A stretch of DNA of 64,000 nt from JAEUPI01 sp046348365 (GCA_046348365.1 JAXMEL010000008.1:1-64000); one strand, 5' to 3'. Shown: positions 46,261 through 54,727, numbered from the stretch's first letter. Notes: generated from the letters alone by a model not told the origin. Program-made: numbers and translations.

Positions 46261-46726
46261 TCTGCCCGGCGCCCGTGGCGGTCTTTACCGTGGTCTCGCC
46301 GCGACGGCGCTGTCACTGCTCGCCGCCGCCGCGGTGGCGCAGGGCCTGCCGCAGTCGCTGCCGACGACCACGCTGAGCGTGGGCATGCACAACATCCGCG
46401 CGCAGCTCGCGCGTTCGCCCGAGCAGCGTCAGATCGGGCTCATGTACCGCCAGGAGATGCCCACGCACGAAGGCATGCTGTTCGTGTTCGAGCAAGCGTC
46501 GACGCAATGCTTCTGGATGCGCAACACGCTGCTGCCGCTGTCGATCGCCTTCCTGGCCGACGACGGCACCGTGGTGAACATCGCCGACATGCAGCCGCAG
46601 AGCGACGATTCGCACTGCTCGGCGCGGCCGGTGCGCTTCGCGCTCGAGATGAACCAGGGCTGGTTCGCCAAGCGCGGCGTCAAGGCGGGCACGCGGCTGG
46701 CCGGCGCGCCCTTCAAGCAGCCCTGA
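46247..46726 (+). CDS. DUF192 family exported protein
   Basis: A 159-residue protein of the DUF192 family: signal peptide (LAATALSLLAAAAVAQG) and the domain RSPEQRQIGLMYRQEMPTHEGMLFVFE, CFWMRNTLLPLSIAFLADDG, ending FALEMNQGWFAKRGVKAGTRL. It is a beta-barrel-like periplasmic protein of unknown function, often linked with envelope or halophile genes. The start was set at the ATG giving MTNINLPGARGG, before the signal. A hairpin follows. Confidence 0.88.
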   Translation: MTNINLPGARGGLYRGLAATALSLLAAAAVAQGLPQSLPTTTLSVGMHNIRAQLARSPEQRQIGLMYRQEMPTHEGMLFVFEQASTQCFWMRNTLLPLSIAFLADDGTVVNIADMQPQSDDSHCSARPVRFALEMNQGWFAKRGVKAGTRLAGAPFKQP

Positions 46727-46734
46727 GCCCGCGC

Positions 46735-46763
46735 GCAGGCCCGTCCACTGCGGACGGGCCTGC
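46735..46763 (+). terminator. Hairpin between DUF192 gene and sodB
   Basis: GCAGGCCCGTCC pairs perfectly with GGACGGGCCTGC (12 bp, loop ACTGC), 9 bp after the DUF192 stop. It lies between convergent genes and can serve both strands; no T run is seen. Confidence 0.65.
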
Positions 46764-46817
46764 GGCTGGCGAAGGGCCGAGCGCGTCTCGCGCGCGAGGG
46801 CTGACGCGCGGCGCGGC

Positions 46818-47399
46818 TCAGCCGAAGTTGGCCTCGGCGAAACCCCAGTTCGCCAGCGACGCGAGGAAGGTCTCGACGAACTTCGGCCGCGCGTTGCGGT
46901 AGTCGATGTAGTACGCGTGCTCCCAGACGTCGATCGTCAGCAGCGCCTTGTCGGCGGTGGTCAGCGGCGTGGCCGCGTTGCTGGTGTTGACGATGTCGAC
47001 CGTGCCGTCGGCCTTCTTGACCAGCCAGGTCCAGCCCGAGCCGAAGTTGCCGACCGCACTCTTGGTGAACGCCTCCTTGAACGCGGCGAAGCTGCCCCAC
47101 TTGGCATTGATGGCCGCGAGCAGCGCGCCGCCCGGCTGGCCGCCGCCGCCCGGCTTCATGCTGTTCCAGAAGAAGGTGTGGTTCCACACCTGCGCCGCGT
47201 TGTTGAAGATCGGGCCCTGCGAGTTGCGCACCACGTCTTCCAGCGGCTTGCCCTCGTTGGGCGTGCCGGCCACGAGGTTGTTCAGGTTGGTCACGTAGGC
47301 CTGGTGGTGCTTGCCGTAGTGGAACTCGAAGGTCTCCTTCGAGATGTGCGGCGCGAGGCCGTCCTGGGCATAGGGCAACGGCGGCAGGGCGAATGGCAT
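46818..47399 (-). CDS. sodB: Superoxide dismutase (Fe type)
   Basis: A 193-residue cytosolic SOD starting MPFALPPLPYAQDGLAPHIS. Metal ligands are His27 (FEFHYGKHH), the His in QVWNHTFFW, and Asp and His in TIDVWEHAYYIDY. Residues such as AAQVWNHTFFWN and GSGWTWLV favour iron. It detoxifies superoxide. A TACAAT -10-like box at 47474-47479 (minus strand) is a weak promoter candidate. It is followed by convergent DUF192. Confidence 0.95.
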   Translation of the reverse strand: MPFALPPLPYAQDGLAPHISKETFEFHYGKHHQAYVTNLNNLVAGTPNEGKPLEDVVRNSQGPIFNNAAQVWNHTFFWNSMKPGGGGQPGGALLAAINAKWGSFAAFKEAFTKSAVGNFGSGWTWLVKKADGTVDIVNTSNAATPLTTADKALLTIDVWEHAYYIDYRNARPKFVETFLASLANWGFAEANFG

Positions 47400-47507
47400 C
47401 GGTGCGACCTTTCTCTCTCGAGTGGGGGTTGGGCACCGCGCGGCGGGCGCCGCGCAGGCCGAGAAGAGCGGCGATTGTAGGCAGCGACGGCGCGCGCCGT
47501 GCTGCCC

Positions 47508-48809
47508 TCAATCGGCCAAGGGTTGTCGGCTCACGCTGCTGACCTGCGCCGTGGCCTCGCCGTCGGCCCACACCGCGCCGATCACCTGCCCCGGCTGCAG
47601 CGCCGCCGCGCTCGTCACCACGCGGCCCTGCGCATCGTGGATCCACGCGAAGCCGCGCTGCAGCGTGCGCCGCGGGTCCAGCGCCTGCAGACGCTCCTGC
47701 GCGCGCAGCAGACGATCGTGCCGCAGCTGCCAGGCGGCGTGCACGCCGCTGCGCAGGCGCTGGCCCTGCGCGCTCAGCCACTGCGATTGCAACCGCGCCG
47801 ACTGCCGCAGCGCCTGCAGGCTGCGTTCGTGCAGATGCGCCAGCCGTTGCTGCTGCTGTTGCACGCGCGCCGCCGGCGCACCCAGGCGTGCGACCGCGAC
47901 ATCCAGCCGCTGGGCCTGGCGGTGCAGGTGGCGCTCGGCGGCAAGGGCGATCGCGCGCGACAGATCGTCCAGGCGCTGCAGCTCGTCGTCGCGTCGCGGC
48001 GCGGCGAGTTCGGCGGCGGCCGTGGGCGTGGGTGCGCGCAGGTCGGCCGCCAGGTCGGCCAGCGTGATGTCGGTCTCGTGGCCGACGCCGCACACCACCG
48101 GCAGCGCGCTGCCGGCGATCGCGCGCACCACGGTCTCGTCGTTGAACGACCAGACATCCTCGATCGAGCCGCCGCCGCGGCAGACGATCAGCGTGTCGAC
48201 CTCGGCGCGCGCATTGGCCGCGGCGATCGCCTGCACCAATTGGACCGGCGCGTCGCTGCCTTGTACCGCGCTGGGGTACACCACCACCGGCACATGCGGC
48301 GCGCGCCGCGCGAGCGTGGTCAGCACGTCGTGCAGCGCCGCGCCGGCGGTGGAGCTCACGACGCCCAGCGCGCGTGGATACCTCGCGACGATGCGCTTGC
48401 GCGAAGCGTCGAACAGCCCCGCCGCTTCCAGCTTGGCCTTCAGGCGCAGGAACAGCTCGTACAGCGAACCGGCACCGAGCGGCCGCATCGCCTCGGCCAC
48501 GCACTGCAGCTCGCCGCGCGGCTCGTAGATGCCGATGCGCCCGCGCACCTCGACCTGCTGGCCGTCGCGCGGTTCGAAATCGAGCAGCGCCGCGGCGCGG
48601 CGGAACATCGCGCAGCGCAGCACCGCCGGCGCGCCGTCGGCGTCCTTCAGCGTGAAGTAGCAGTGGCCGCTGGCCGCACGCGTGAAGCCCGACAGCTCGC
48701 CGCGCACCGCCACCGCGCCGAGCCGCGCCTGCAGCGCGTCGCTGGCGGCCAGCAGCAGCGCGGCGACGCCGAGCGCGCGCGGTGAAGCGATCGCGGCGGC
48801 GTCAGCCAT
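47508..48809 (-). CDS. xseA: Exodeoxyribonuclease VII large subunit
   Basis: A 433-residue nuclease subunit. An N-terminal OB domain (VRGELSGFTRAASGHCYFTLKD) is followed by the catalytic core with GVVSSTAGAALHDVLTTLARRAPHVPVVVYPSAVQG, CRGGGSIEDVWSFNDE and GVGHETDITLAD, then a long coiled coil and the C-terminal GFAWIHDAQGRVV. It degrades single-stranded DNA in repair. xseB is not nearby. It is divergent from exbB. Confidence 0.94.
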   Translation of the reverse strand: MADAAAIASPRALGVAALLLAASDALQARLGAVAVRGELSGFTRAASGHCYFTLKDADGAPAVLRCAMFRRAAALLDFEPRDGQQVEVRGRIGIYEPRGELQCVAEAMRPLGAGSLYELFLRLKAKLEAAGLFDASRKRIVARYPRALGVVSSTAGAALHDVLTTLARRAPHVPVVVYPSAVQGSDAPVQLVQAIAAANARAEVDTLIVCRGGGSIEDVWSFNDETVVRAIAGSALPVVCGVGHETDITLADLAADLRAPTPTAAAELAAPRRDDELQRLDDLSRAIALAAERHLHRQAQRLDVAVARLGAPAARVQQQQQRLAHLHERSLQALRQSARLQSQWLSAQGQRLRSGVHAAWQLRHDRLLRAQERLQALDPRRTLQRGFAWIHDAQGRVVTSAAALQPGQVIGAVWADGEATAQVSSVSRQPLAD

Positions 48810-49081
48810 CGATGCCCGGGCTGCTCAAAACTCGGGCAATCCAGCGCCGCGCACGCACTGGCGCGCCTTCGCGCGGCGGGCCCCAGCCGTTTCCCACACC
48901 CTTGTCCACAGAAGCGGTGGATTGTTCGTGCATTCGTGCCCGCGCCCCGGTGCCGGCCCCCGGCGCCAGTTGCCGCGCGACCACGCCGGGATACCGACGG
49001 CCTGCGCCGCTCGGCCATAATCCCGCCTCGCCGCCGGCGACTGCCGGCATGTGCCGCCCAATCACTTTTTCGGGAACGCCT

Positions 49082-49741
49082 TTGTTTTCGATCATACAAG
49101 CCGCTGGCTGGCCGATCTGGCCGTTGATCCTGTGTTCCGTGGTGGCGCTGGCGCTGGTGATCGAACGCTTCATCAACCTGCGCCCGCTGCGCGTGGCACC
49201 GCCCAAGCTGCTCGACGAGGTGCTGTCGGTCACCCGTACGAGCCTGCCCACGCCCGACGTGGTGACCAAGCTCGCCGGCAACTCCGAGCTCGGCTCGGTG
49301 CTGGCCGCCGGGCTGCGCGCGGTGATGAGCGAGCCGCGCATCCAGGAGCCGACGCTGCGCCAGGCCTTCGAGATCGCCGGCCGCAGCGCGGTGCATCGGC
49401 TCGAGCGCTACCTCAACACGCTGGGCTCGATCGCCTCGGCGGCGCCGCTGCTGGGCCTGCTGGGCACGGTGATCGGCATGATCGAGATCTTCGGCTCGCA
49501 GGCGCCAGGCACCAGCGGCGCCAACCCGGCGCAGCTGGCGCACGGCATCTCGGTGGCGCTGTACAACACCGCATTCGGCCTCATCATCGCCATCCCGGCG
49601 CTGCTGTTCTACCGCTACTTCCGCCGCCGCGTCGACGAGTTCGCGATGACGATGGAGCAATCGGCCGACCGCATGGTGCCGCACCTGATGCGCTTCGCGG
49701 TGCGCGGCGCGGCGGGGCCGCAGCAGGTGAGCGCGGTCTGA
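49082..49741 (+). CDS. exbB: MotA/TolQ/ExbB proton channel protein
   Basis: A 219-residue inner-membrane protein with three helices (about 7-28, 113-135, 158-180). The proton-channel signature is APLLGLLGTVIGMIEIFGSQ followed by GISVALYNTAFGLIIAIPALLFYRYF. It starts MFSIIQAAGWPIWPLIL from a TTG codon, matching Burkholderiales relatives; upstream in-frame codons would place hydrophilic residues first. With ExbD it energises TonB- or Tol-like outer-membrane processes; in this locus the partner is not encoded nearby. Confidence 0.9.
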   Translation: MFSIIQAAGWPIWPLILCSVVALALVIERFINLRPLRVAPPKLLDEVLSVTRTSLPTPDVVTKLAGNSELGSVLAAGLRAVMSEPRIQEPTLRQAFEIAGRSAVHRLERYLNTLGSIASAAPLLGLLGTVIGMIEIFGSQAPGTSGANPAQLAHGISVALYNTAFGLIIAIPALLFYRYFRRRVDEFAMTMEQSADRMVPHLMRFAVRGAAGPQQVSAV

Positions 49742-49761
49742 GCCGCGCTGCCGCGTTCGCC

Positions 49762-50184
49762 ATGCGCTTTCGCCGCCATCGCTCCGAGGATCCGGAGATC
49801 AACCTGATCCCGTTCATCGACGTGCTGCTGGTGGTGCTGATCTTCCTGATGCTCACCACCACGTACAGCAAGTACGCCGAGCTGCAGATCACGCTGCCCA
49901 CCGCCGACGCCGAGCGCCTGCGCGAACGCCCGTCGGAGGTGATCGTCAACGTCAGCGCCGACGGGCGCTACCTCGTCAACAGCAAGCCGGTCGAAGGCCG
50001 CAGCGTCGACATCCTGGCGCTCGAGCTGGTGGCGGCGGCGGCCGGCCGCACCGATGCGGTGGTGATCGTGTCGGCCGACGCCACGAGCGCCCACCAGTCG
50101 GTGATCAACGTGCTCGATGCCGCGCGTCGCGCCGGCCTGGCCCGCCTGACCTTCGCCGCGCAGGTACCAGAAGGCTCGCGCTGA
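49762..50184 (+). CDS. exbD: Biopolymer transport protein ExbD/TolR
   Basis: A 140-residue single-span protein. The essential aspartate is Asp20 in INLIPFIDVLLVVLIFLML, followed by a periplasmic domain (EVIVNVSADGRYLVNSKPV, SADATSAHQSVINVLDAA). It forms the proton-driven motor with ExbB, whose gene ends 20 bp upstream. The position directly before lpxK is common in betaproteobacteria. Confidence 0.92.
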   Translation: MRFRRHRSEDPEINLIPFIDVLLVVLIFLMLTTTYSKYAELQITLPTADAERLRERPSEVIVNVSADGRYLVNSKPVEGRSVDILALELVAAAAGRTDAVVIVSADATSAHQSVINVLDAARRAGLARLTFAAQVPEGSR

Positions 50185-50205
50185 GCGCTTCACGGTGAGC
50201 TCGCG

Positions 50206-51249
50206 GTGAGCTCCACGCAGACCTGGCGCGAGACGCTGCTCGCGCATTGGCAGCGTCCGCACCCGAGCCTGCTGTGCCGCGCGCTGCAACCGCTGTCGTG
50301 GCTGTATGCAGCGCTGGCCGCGGCCGACCGCGCCAGCGTCGCTGCCGGGCTGCGCGCGCACGAGCGCGCGCCGCGGCCCTTGATCGTCGTCGGCAACCTG
50401 GTGGCCGGCGGCGCCGGCAAGACGCCGACGGTGATCGCGCTAGCCGAGCTGCTGCGCGCGAGCGGCCACCGGCCCGGCGTGATCTCGCGCGGCTACGGCC
50501 GGCGCAGCCGCGAGTTACAGATCCTGCGGCGCGACAGCACCGCGGCCGATGCCGGCGACGAGCCGCTGCTGATCCACCTGCGCGCGCGCGTGCCGGTCGC
50601 GGTGGCCGAGCGCCGCATCGACGCCGCGCGTGCGCTGTGCGCGCACGACGCGGCGATCGACGTGCTGCTCGCCGACGACGGCCTGCAGCACCACGCGCTG
50701 GCGCGCGACGTGCAGGTGATCGTGTTCGATCAGCGCGGCGCGGGCAACGGCTTGATGCTGCCGGCCGGCCCGCTGCGCGAACCGCTGCCCGCGCGCGTGC
50801 CGGCCGATTCGCTCGTGCTCTATACCGACGGCGCACCGAGCACGCCGCTCGCCGGCTTCTGCGCCGAGCGCGCGCTCGCCGGCGCGGTGTTGCTCGACGG
50901 CTGGTGGCGCGGCGAGCCGGCCTCGCTGCCGGCACTGCACGCGTTGCGCAACGCGCCGCTGCTGGCCTGCGCCGGCACGGCCCGCCCGCAGCGCTTCTTC
51001 GAGATGCTGCGGCATCACGGGCTCGCACCCCGGCCGATCGCGCTGCCCGACCACGAGCCGTTCGACACCCTGCCCTGGCCGGCCGACGCTGCCGACGTGG
51101 TGGTGACCGAGAAGGACGCCGTGAAGCTGCGCCCCGGGCGCGCGCTCCGCACGCGCGTCTGGGTGGCGCCGCTAGACTTGCGCATCGAGCCTGCATTCGC
51201 GCCGGCGCTCCTAAGGCTGCTCGAACGCGAGCGAACCCGGGATCTCTGA
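50206..51249 (+). CDS. lpxK: Tetraacyldisaccharide 4'-kinase
   Basis: A 347-residue inner-membrane kinase phosphorylating the 4' position of the lipid A precursor. The P-loop is GNLVAGGAGKTP (63-74), with ISRGYGRRS, DDGLQHHALARD and VVTEKDAVKLRP as in the family. A short N-terminal hydrophobic helix anchors it. The start is GTG; another GTG lies 12 bp upstream. It is 21 bp downstream of exbD and precedes trm112 by one base. Confidence 0.94.
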   Translation: MSSTQTWRETLLAHWQRPHPSLLCRALQPLSWLYAALAAADRASVAAGLRAHERAPRPLIVVGNLVAGGAGKTPTVIALAELLRASGHRPGVISRGYGRRSRELQILRRDSTAADAGDEPLLIHLRARVPVAVAERRIDAARALCAHDAAIDVLLADDGLQHHALARDVQVIVFDQRGAGNGLMLPAGPLREPLPARVPADSLVLYTDGAPSTPLAGFCAERALAGAVLLDGWWRGEPASLPALHALRNAPLLACAGTARPQRFFEMLRHHGLAPRPIALPDHEPFDTLPWPADAADVVVTEKDAVKLRPGRALRTRVWVAPLDLRIEPAFAPALLRLLERERTRDL

Positions 51250-51250
51250 C

Positions 51251-51478
51251 ATGGACCACCGCCTGATCGACCTGCTCGTGTGCCCGCTGTGCAAGGGCCC
51301 GTTGACGATGCAACGCAGCGGCACCGAAGGCGCGGTGCGCGATCTGGTGTGCGCGGCCGACCGGCTGGCGTTTCCGGTGCGCGACGGCATTCCGGTGATG
51401 CTCGAGAGCGAGGCCCGCGCGCTCGACGCGCCACCTGCTCCCGCGAAGGCGCCCGCACCGGCGCCCGCGCCGAAGTAG
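51251..51478 (+). CDS. Trm112 family protein (YcaR-like)
   Basis: A 75-residue small zinc-ribbon-like protein: LLVCPLCKGPL (Cys11, Cys14), one further Cys in RDLVCAADRLAFPVRDGIPVML, and a Pro/Ala-rich tail. In bacteria it almost always lies between lpxK and kdsB, as here; in eukaryotes Trm112 activates methyltransferases, but the bacterial role is not settled. It directly abuts kdsB. Confidence 0.9.
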   Translation: MDHRLIDLLVCPLCKGPLTMQRSGTEGAVRDLVCAADRLAFPVRDGIPVMLESEARALDAPPAPAKAPAPAPAPK

Positions 51479-52225
51479 ATGCCCTTCACGGTGCTGATCC
51501 CGGCGCGCATGCAGAGCACGCGCCTGCCCGACAAGCCGCTGGCCGACATCCACGGCCTGCCGATGGTGGTGCGCGTGGCGCAGCGCGCCGCGCAGTCGCG
51601 GGCGGCGCGCGTGGTCGTGGCGGCCGACGATGCGCGCATCGTCGACGCCTGCGCCCGGCATCGCGTCGAGGGCGTGTTGACGCGCGCCGATCACCCCTCG
51701 GGCAGCGACCGCCTCGCCGAGGCGTGCGAACGGCTCGGCCTCGATGGCGACGACGCCGTGGTCAACGTGCAGGGCGACGAGCCGCTGATCGCGCCCGCGA
51801 TGATCGATGCCTGCGCGGCGCTGCTCGACGCGCGGCGCGACTGCGTGATGAGCACCGTGGCGCATGCGATCGACGACCCGGCCGAAGCCGCGAACCCCAA
51901 CGTGGTGAAGGTCGTGCTCGACGCCCAGGGGCGAGCGCTGTACTTCTCGCGCGCGACGATCCCACATTGGCGCGACCGGCCACCCGGTGCCGCGCTGCCG
52001 CAGCCGCCGCTGCTGCGGCACGTGGGCCTGTACGGCTACCGCGCCGGCTTTCTGCGCCGCTTTCCGCTGCTCGGCGCGTCGCCGCTGGAGCGGCTCGAGG
52101 CGCTGGAGCAGCTGCGTGTGCTGTGGCACGGCGAGCGCATCGCCGTGCACGTGAGCGCCGAGAAGCCCGGCCCGGGCGTGGACACGCCGGCCGATCTGGA
52201 GCGCGTGCGCACGCTGCTGGCCTGA
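51479..52225 (+). CDS. kdsB: 3-deoxy-manno-octulosonate cytidylyltransferase
   Basis: A 248-residue cytosolic enzyme making CMP-Kdo for LPS inner core. The nucleotide site VLIPARMQSTRLPDKPLADI is at 5-24, followed by VVAADDARIVDAC, HPSGSDRLAEA, VNVQGDEPLIAP and the C-terminal LEALEQLRVLWHGERIAV. Length is normal. Its ATG follows the trm112 stop without a gap. Confidence 0.96.
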   Translation: MPFTVLIPARMQSTRLPDKPLADIHGLPMVVRVAQRAAQSRAARVVVAADDARIVDACARHRVEGVLTRADHPSGSDRLAEACERLGLDGDDAVVNVQGDEPLIAPAMIDACAALLDARRDCVMSTVAHAIDDPAEAANPNVVKVVLDAQGRALYFSRATIPHWRDRPPGAALPQPPLLRHVGLYGYRAGFLRRFPLLGASPLERLEALEQLRVLWHGERIAVHVSAEKPGPGVDTPADLERVRTLLA

Positions 52226-52347
52226 GGCGCGCCGCGCGGCAAATCGCGTCGACGCCGGCGCACCGTGCGCACGGCGCGTGCAAGGCCCGCGAAAGGACCT
52301 GCGTGCTATTCTCGATTCGAGCGGGAAACACGCGGCGCGAGGAGACG

Positions 52348-53004
52348 ATGAGACTCATACTTCTGGGCCCGCCGGGCGCCGGCAAGGGCACACAAGCCAG
52401 CACCATCTGCCAGGCCTACGGCATCCCGCAGATCTCCACCGGCGACATGCTGCGCTCCGCCGTCAAGGCCGGCACGCCGCTCGGCCTGGCGGCCAAGAAG
52501 GTGATGGACGCGGGCGCGCTGGTCAGCGACGACATCATCATCGGCCTCGTGAAGGAGCGCATCGCGCAGCCCGACTGCGCCAGCGGCTTTCTCTTCGACG
52601 GCTTCCCGCGCACCATCCCGCAGGCCGAGGCGATGAAGGCCGCCGGCGTGAAGCTCGACGTGGTGCTCGAAATCGACGTGCCCGATGCCTCGATCATCGA
52701 GCGCATGGGCGGCCGCCGCGTGCATCTGGCCTCGGGCCGCACCTATCACATCAAGTTCAACCCGCCCAAGGCGGCCGGCAAGGACGACGTGACCGGCGAG
52801 CCGCTGATCCAGCGCGACGACGATCGGGAAGACACCGTGCGCAAGCGGCTCGCGATCTATCAGGCGCAGACGCGGCCGCTGGTGGAGTACTACGCCCGCT
52901 GGGCCGCGACCGGCGACACGCAGGCCCCGCGCTACCGCCGCATCGACGGGCTCGGCAGCGTCGAGCAGATCAGCGCGCGCGCGCTCGAGGCGCTGAAGAA
53001 CTGA
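52348..53004 (+). CDS. adk: Adenylate kinase
   Basis: A 218-residue long-type adenylate kinase. The P-loop GPPGAGKGT is at 7-15, with QISTGDMLR, GFLFDGFPRTIPQAEAM and a LID domain (HLASGRTYHIKFNPPK, DDVTGEPLIQRDDD) that lacks zinc cysteines. It interconverts AMP, ADP and ATP. A GAGGAGA ribosome site precedes the ATG. It is 122 bp after kdsB, possibly with its own promoter. Confidence 0.97.
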   Translation: MRLILLGPPGAGKGTQASTICQAYGIPQISTGDMLRSAVKAGTPLGLAAKKVMDAGALVSDDIIIGLVKERIAQPDCASGFLFDGFPRTIPQAEAMKAAGVKLDVVLEIDVPDASIIERMGGRRVHLASGRTYHIKFNPPKAAGKDDVTGEPLIQRDDDREDTVRKRLAIYQAQTRPLVEYYARWAATGDTQAPRYRRIDGLGSVEQISARALEALKN

Positions 53005-53032
53005 ACACTCTCATCCCGAAGGACGGACTCAC

Positions 53033-53800
53033 ATGGACATCTCAGGCAAGGTTTTCATCGTCACCGGCGGGGCCTCGGGCCTCGGCGAGGGCACGGTGCG
53101 CATGTTGGTGCGCGAAGGCGGCAAGGTGGTGGTCGCCGACGTGCAGGCCGAGCGCGGCCAGCAGGTGGCGGCCGAACTCGGCGCCGGCAACTGCGCGTTC
53201 GTGCGCTGCGACGTCAGCACCGAAGCCGACGGCAAGGCCGTGGTGGCCAAGGCCACGGCGATGGGCAAGCTGATGGGCTTGGTCAACTGCGCCGGCATCG
53301 GCCCGGCCGCCAAGACCGTGGGCAAGGACGGCGCGCACAGCCTCGACCTCTTCACCAAGGTCATCACCGTCAATCTGATCGGCAGCTTCAACATGATCCG
53401 TCTCGCCGCCGAGGCCATGTGCAAGAACGCGCCCGAGGCCACCGGCGAACGCGGCGTGATGATTTCCACTGCCAGTGTGGCCGCGTACGACGGCCAGATC
53501 GGGCAGGCCGCCTACTCGGCAAGCAAGGGCGGCGTGGTCGGCATGACGCTGCCGATCGCACGCGACCTGGCGCGCAACGGCATCCGCAACATGACGATCG
53601 CGCCGGGCATCTTCGGCACGCCGATGCTGTTCTCGATGCCCAAGGAGGTGCAGGACGCGCTTGCTGCGTCGGTGCCCTTCCCCTCGCGCCTCGGCAAGCC
53701 CGAGGACTACGCCAAGCTCGTGCACCAGATCGTCACCAACGACATGCTCAATGGCGAGGTGATCCGGTTGGACGGGGCGATCCGGATGGCGCCGAAGTAG
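53033..53800 (+). CDS. SDR-family 3-hydroxyacyl-CoA dehydrogenase-like protein
   Basis: A 255-residue classical SDR related to type II 3-hydroxyacyl-CoA dehydrogenase (HSD17B10-like). NAD motif VTGGASGLGEGT is near 10-21, NCAGIGPAAKT follows, catalytic Tyr/Lys are in AAYSASKGGVVGMTLPIARDL, and TIAPGIFGTPMLF is typical. It ends GEVIRLDGAIRMAPK. It would oxidise short branched 3-hydroxyacyl-CoA. The last 76 bp up to the stop codon are repeated 767 bp further on, beyond a toxin-antitoxin pair. Confidence 0.9.
   Translation: MDISGKVFIVTGGASGLGEGTVRMLVREGGKVVVADVQAERGQQVAAELGAGNCAFVRCDVSTEADGKAVVAKATAMGKLMGLVNCAGIGPAAKTVGKDGAHSLDLFTKVITVNLIGSFNMIRLAAEAMCKNAPEATGERGVMISTASVAAYDGQIGQAAYSASKGGVVGMTLPIARDLARNGIRNMTIAPGIFGTPMLFSMPKEVQDALAASVPFPSRLGKPEDYAKLVHQIVTNDMLNGEVIRLDGAIRMAPK
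53725..53800 (+). repeat. 76-bp direct repeat, copy 1 (3' end of the SDR gene)
   Basis: From CCAGATCGTCACCA to the stop codon TAG of the SDR gene. It matches copy 2 at 71 of 76 positions by eye, and similarity stops at both edges. The toxin-antitoxin genes lie between the copies. Confidence 0.85.
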
Positions 53801-53816
53801 AGCTTCGACGCGTTCG

Positions 53817-54212
53817 TCAGAGCAGCTTGACGTTCGGCAGCCCCCGCATGCCGCGATCGAAGGTGGCGACCTGCTCGCAACCGGCCATCGCGGCCTTGGT
53901 GCACAACAGGCAATCGGCGAAATCGGCGGGCCCTTGCTCATAGGCGTCGACCGCGGCCTCGACTGCCGCCGCAGACTCCAGCGCCACCGTCGCATTCGAC
54001 CCGAGCGCCCGTAGCGCTACCGCGATTTCGGCACGCGAGCGCCCATAGGCACGTGCCAGCGTCCAAACGAGTTCGACGAGAACCGAGTCGCAAACCCACA
54101 GCGAGCCGCCGCCGGCGGCCGCGGTGTCGAACAGCAGCTTGGCCCGGTGGGCCTGGGCCTCGTCGTCGCCGACGAGCAGCCGCACCAACACGTTGGTGTC
54201 GAGCGCGATCAC
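53817..54212 (-). CDS. vapC: PIN-domain toxin (VapC-like)
   Basis: A 131-residue PIN-domain ribonuclease. Acidic metal-binding residues are Asp5 (ALDTNVLVRLL), Glu47 (VLVELVWTL), Asp in ADFADCLL and Asp in VATFDRGMRG. As a VapC toxin it would cleave specific RNA when freed from its antitoxin. The start is GTG, overlapping the antitoxin stop by 4 bp (GTGA), so the toxin is translated after the antitoxin. It reads toward the SDR gene. Confidence 0.9.
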   Translation of the reverse strand: MIALDTNVLVRLLVGDDEAQAHRAKLLFDTAAAGGGSLWVCDSVLVELVWTLARAYGRSRAEIAVALRALGSNATVALESAAAVEAAVDAYEQGPADFADCLLCTKAAMAGCEQVATFDRGMRGLPNVKLL

Positions 54213-54469
54213 CGGCCCCGCCTGGACCGCGATTGCACCGCCTGCGTCACAGCGGCATCCATCTGCTCGACCGACCGCGCCGCCTCACCCGGTTTGGACA
54301 GGAGCCCGTACAACGAACGCGATCCGGTCGTCATCACCTGCACCGACAGGCTCCCGTCCGCGGCCACCCGGAAAGCCAATCGCGATCCCGGCCCGATGCC
54401 GAGGCGGTCACGCAGTGGCTTGGGCAGAGTCACCTGCCCTTTCTCGCTGACGATGGCTGTGTTTGACAT
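54209..54469 (-). CDS. vapB: AbrB-type antitoxin
   Basis: An 86-residue protein whose N-terminal half is a SpoVT/AbrB swapped-hairpin DNA-binding domain (IVSEKGQVTLPKPLRDRLGI, then GSRLAFRVAADGSL); the C-terminal half would wrap the VapC toxin. It is translated first in the operon and probably autoregulates the promoter upstream. A GGAAGGATC ribosome site precedes the ATG. The C-terminal Arg-rich end is short. Confidence 0.88.
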   Translation of the reverse strand: MSNTAIVSEKGQVTLPKPLRDRLGIGPGSRLAFRVAADGSLSVQVMTTGSRSLYGLLSKPGEAARSVEQMDAAVTQAVQSRSRRGR

Positions 54470-54514
54470 GGGGTGATCCTTCCGACCAACTAACCATTTT
54501 CCTACCTTCGGCGA

Positions 54515-54542
54515 ATTGTAGTACTGACCGAACTCGATGCAA
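54515..54542 (-). promoter_or_regulatory. Promoter of the vapBC operon
   Basis: On the minus strand TTGCAT (54542-54537) and TACAAT (54520-54515) are 16 bp apart, a good sigma70 pair in locally AT-richer DNA, about 46 bp before the antitoxin start. Confidence 0.65.
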
Positions 54543-54567
54543 CCCGCGTGCGGCGAGTTGCCGTTCG

Positions 54568-54643
54568 CCAGATCGTCACCAGCGACATGCTCGATGGCGA
54601 GGTGATCCGGTCGGATGGGGCGATGCGGATGGCGCCGAAGTAG
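54568..54643 (+). repeat. 76-bp direct repeat, copy 2 (SDR 3'-end remnant)
   Basis: Encodes QIVTSDMLDGEVIRSDGA followed by MRMAPK and a stop, i.e. the C-terminus of an SDR with no gene attached. It differs from copy 1 at five positions, three of them changing residues. It is a pseudogene fragment, or the displaced 3' end left by an insertion. Confidence 0.85.
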
Positions 54644-54664
54644 GCGCTGCGGCGAGCTGCCAAT

Positions 54665-54697
54665 GAAAAAACCCGCTCGGCGCACTGCCGAGCGGGC
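54665..54697 (-). terminator. Rho-independent terminator of the TonB-receptor gene
   Basis: CCCGCTCGGC and GCCGAGCGGG form a perfect 10-bp stem (loop of 5) followed, on the minus strand, by six U. It lies 31 bp beyond the receptor stop codon and is the strongest terminator in the window. Confidence 0.9.
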
Positions 54698-54727
54698 TTG
54701 TCTATCTGCCTTTGGGGCTGGCTTGCG

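Noticed and set aside
48902..48910. TTGTCCACA, resembling a DnaA box, between xseA and exbB
   Set aside because: A single variant box with no cluster, AT-rich element, or replication genes nearby; not evidence for an origin.
49082..50184. exbBD as a dedicated uptake system for the TonB receptor at 54.7-57.5 kb
   Set aside because: The pair belongs to the conserved xseA-exbBD-lpxK-kdsB block, is on the opposite strand and has no tonB beside it; a specific link cannot be supported.
49584..51054. Minus-strand frames across exbD and lpxK
   Set aside because: Plus-strand genes there have full family motifs and proper spacing; the minus frames show none.
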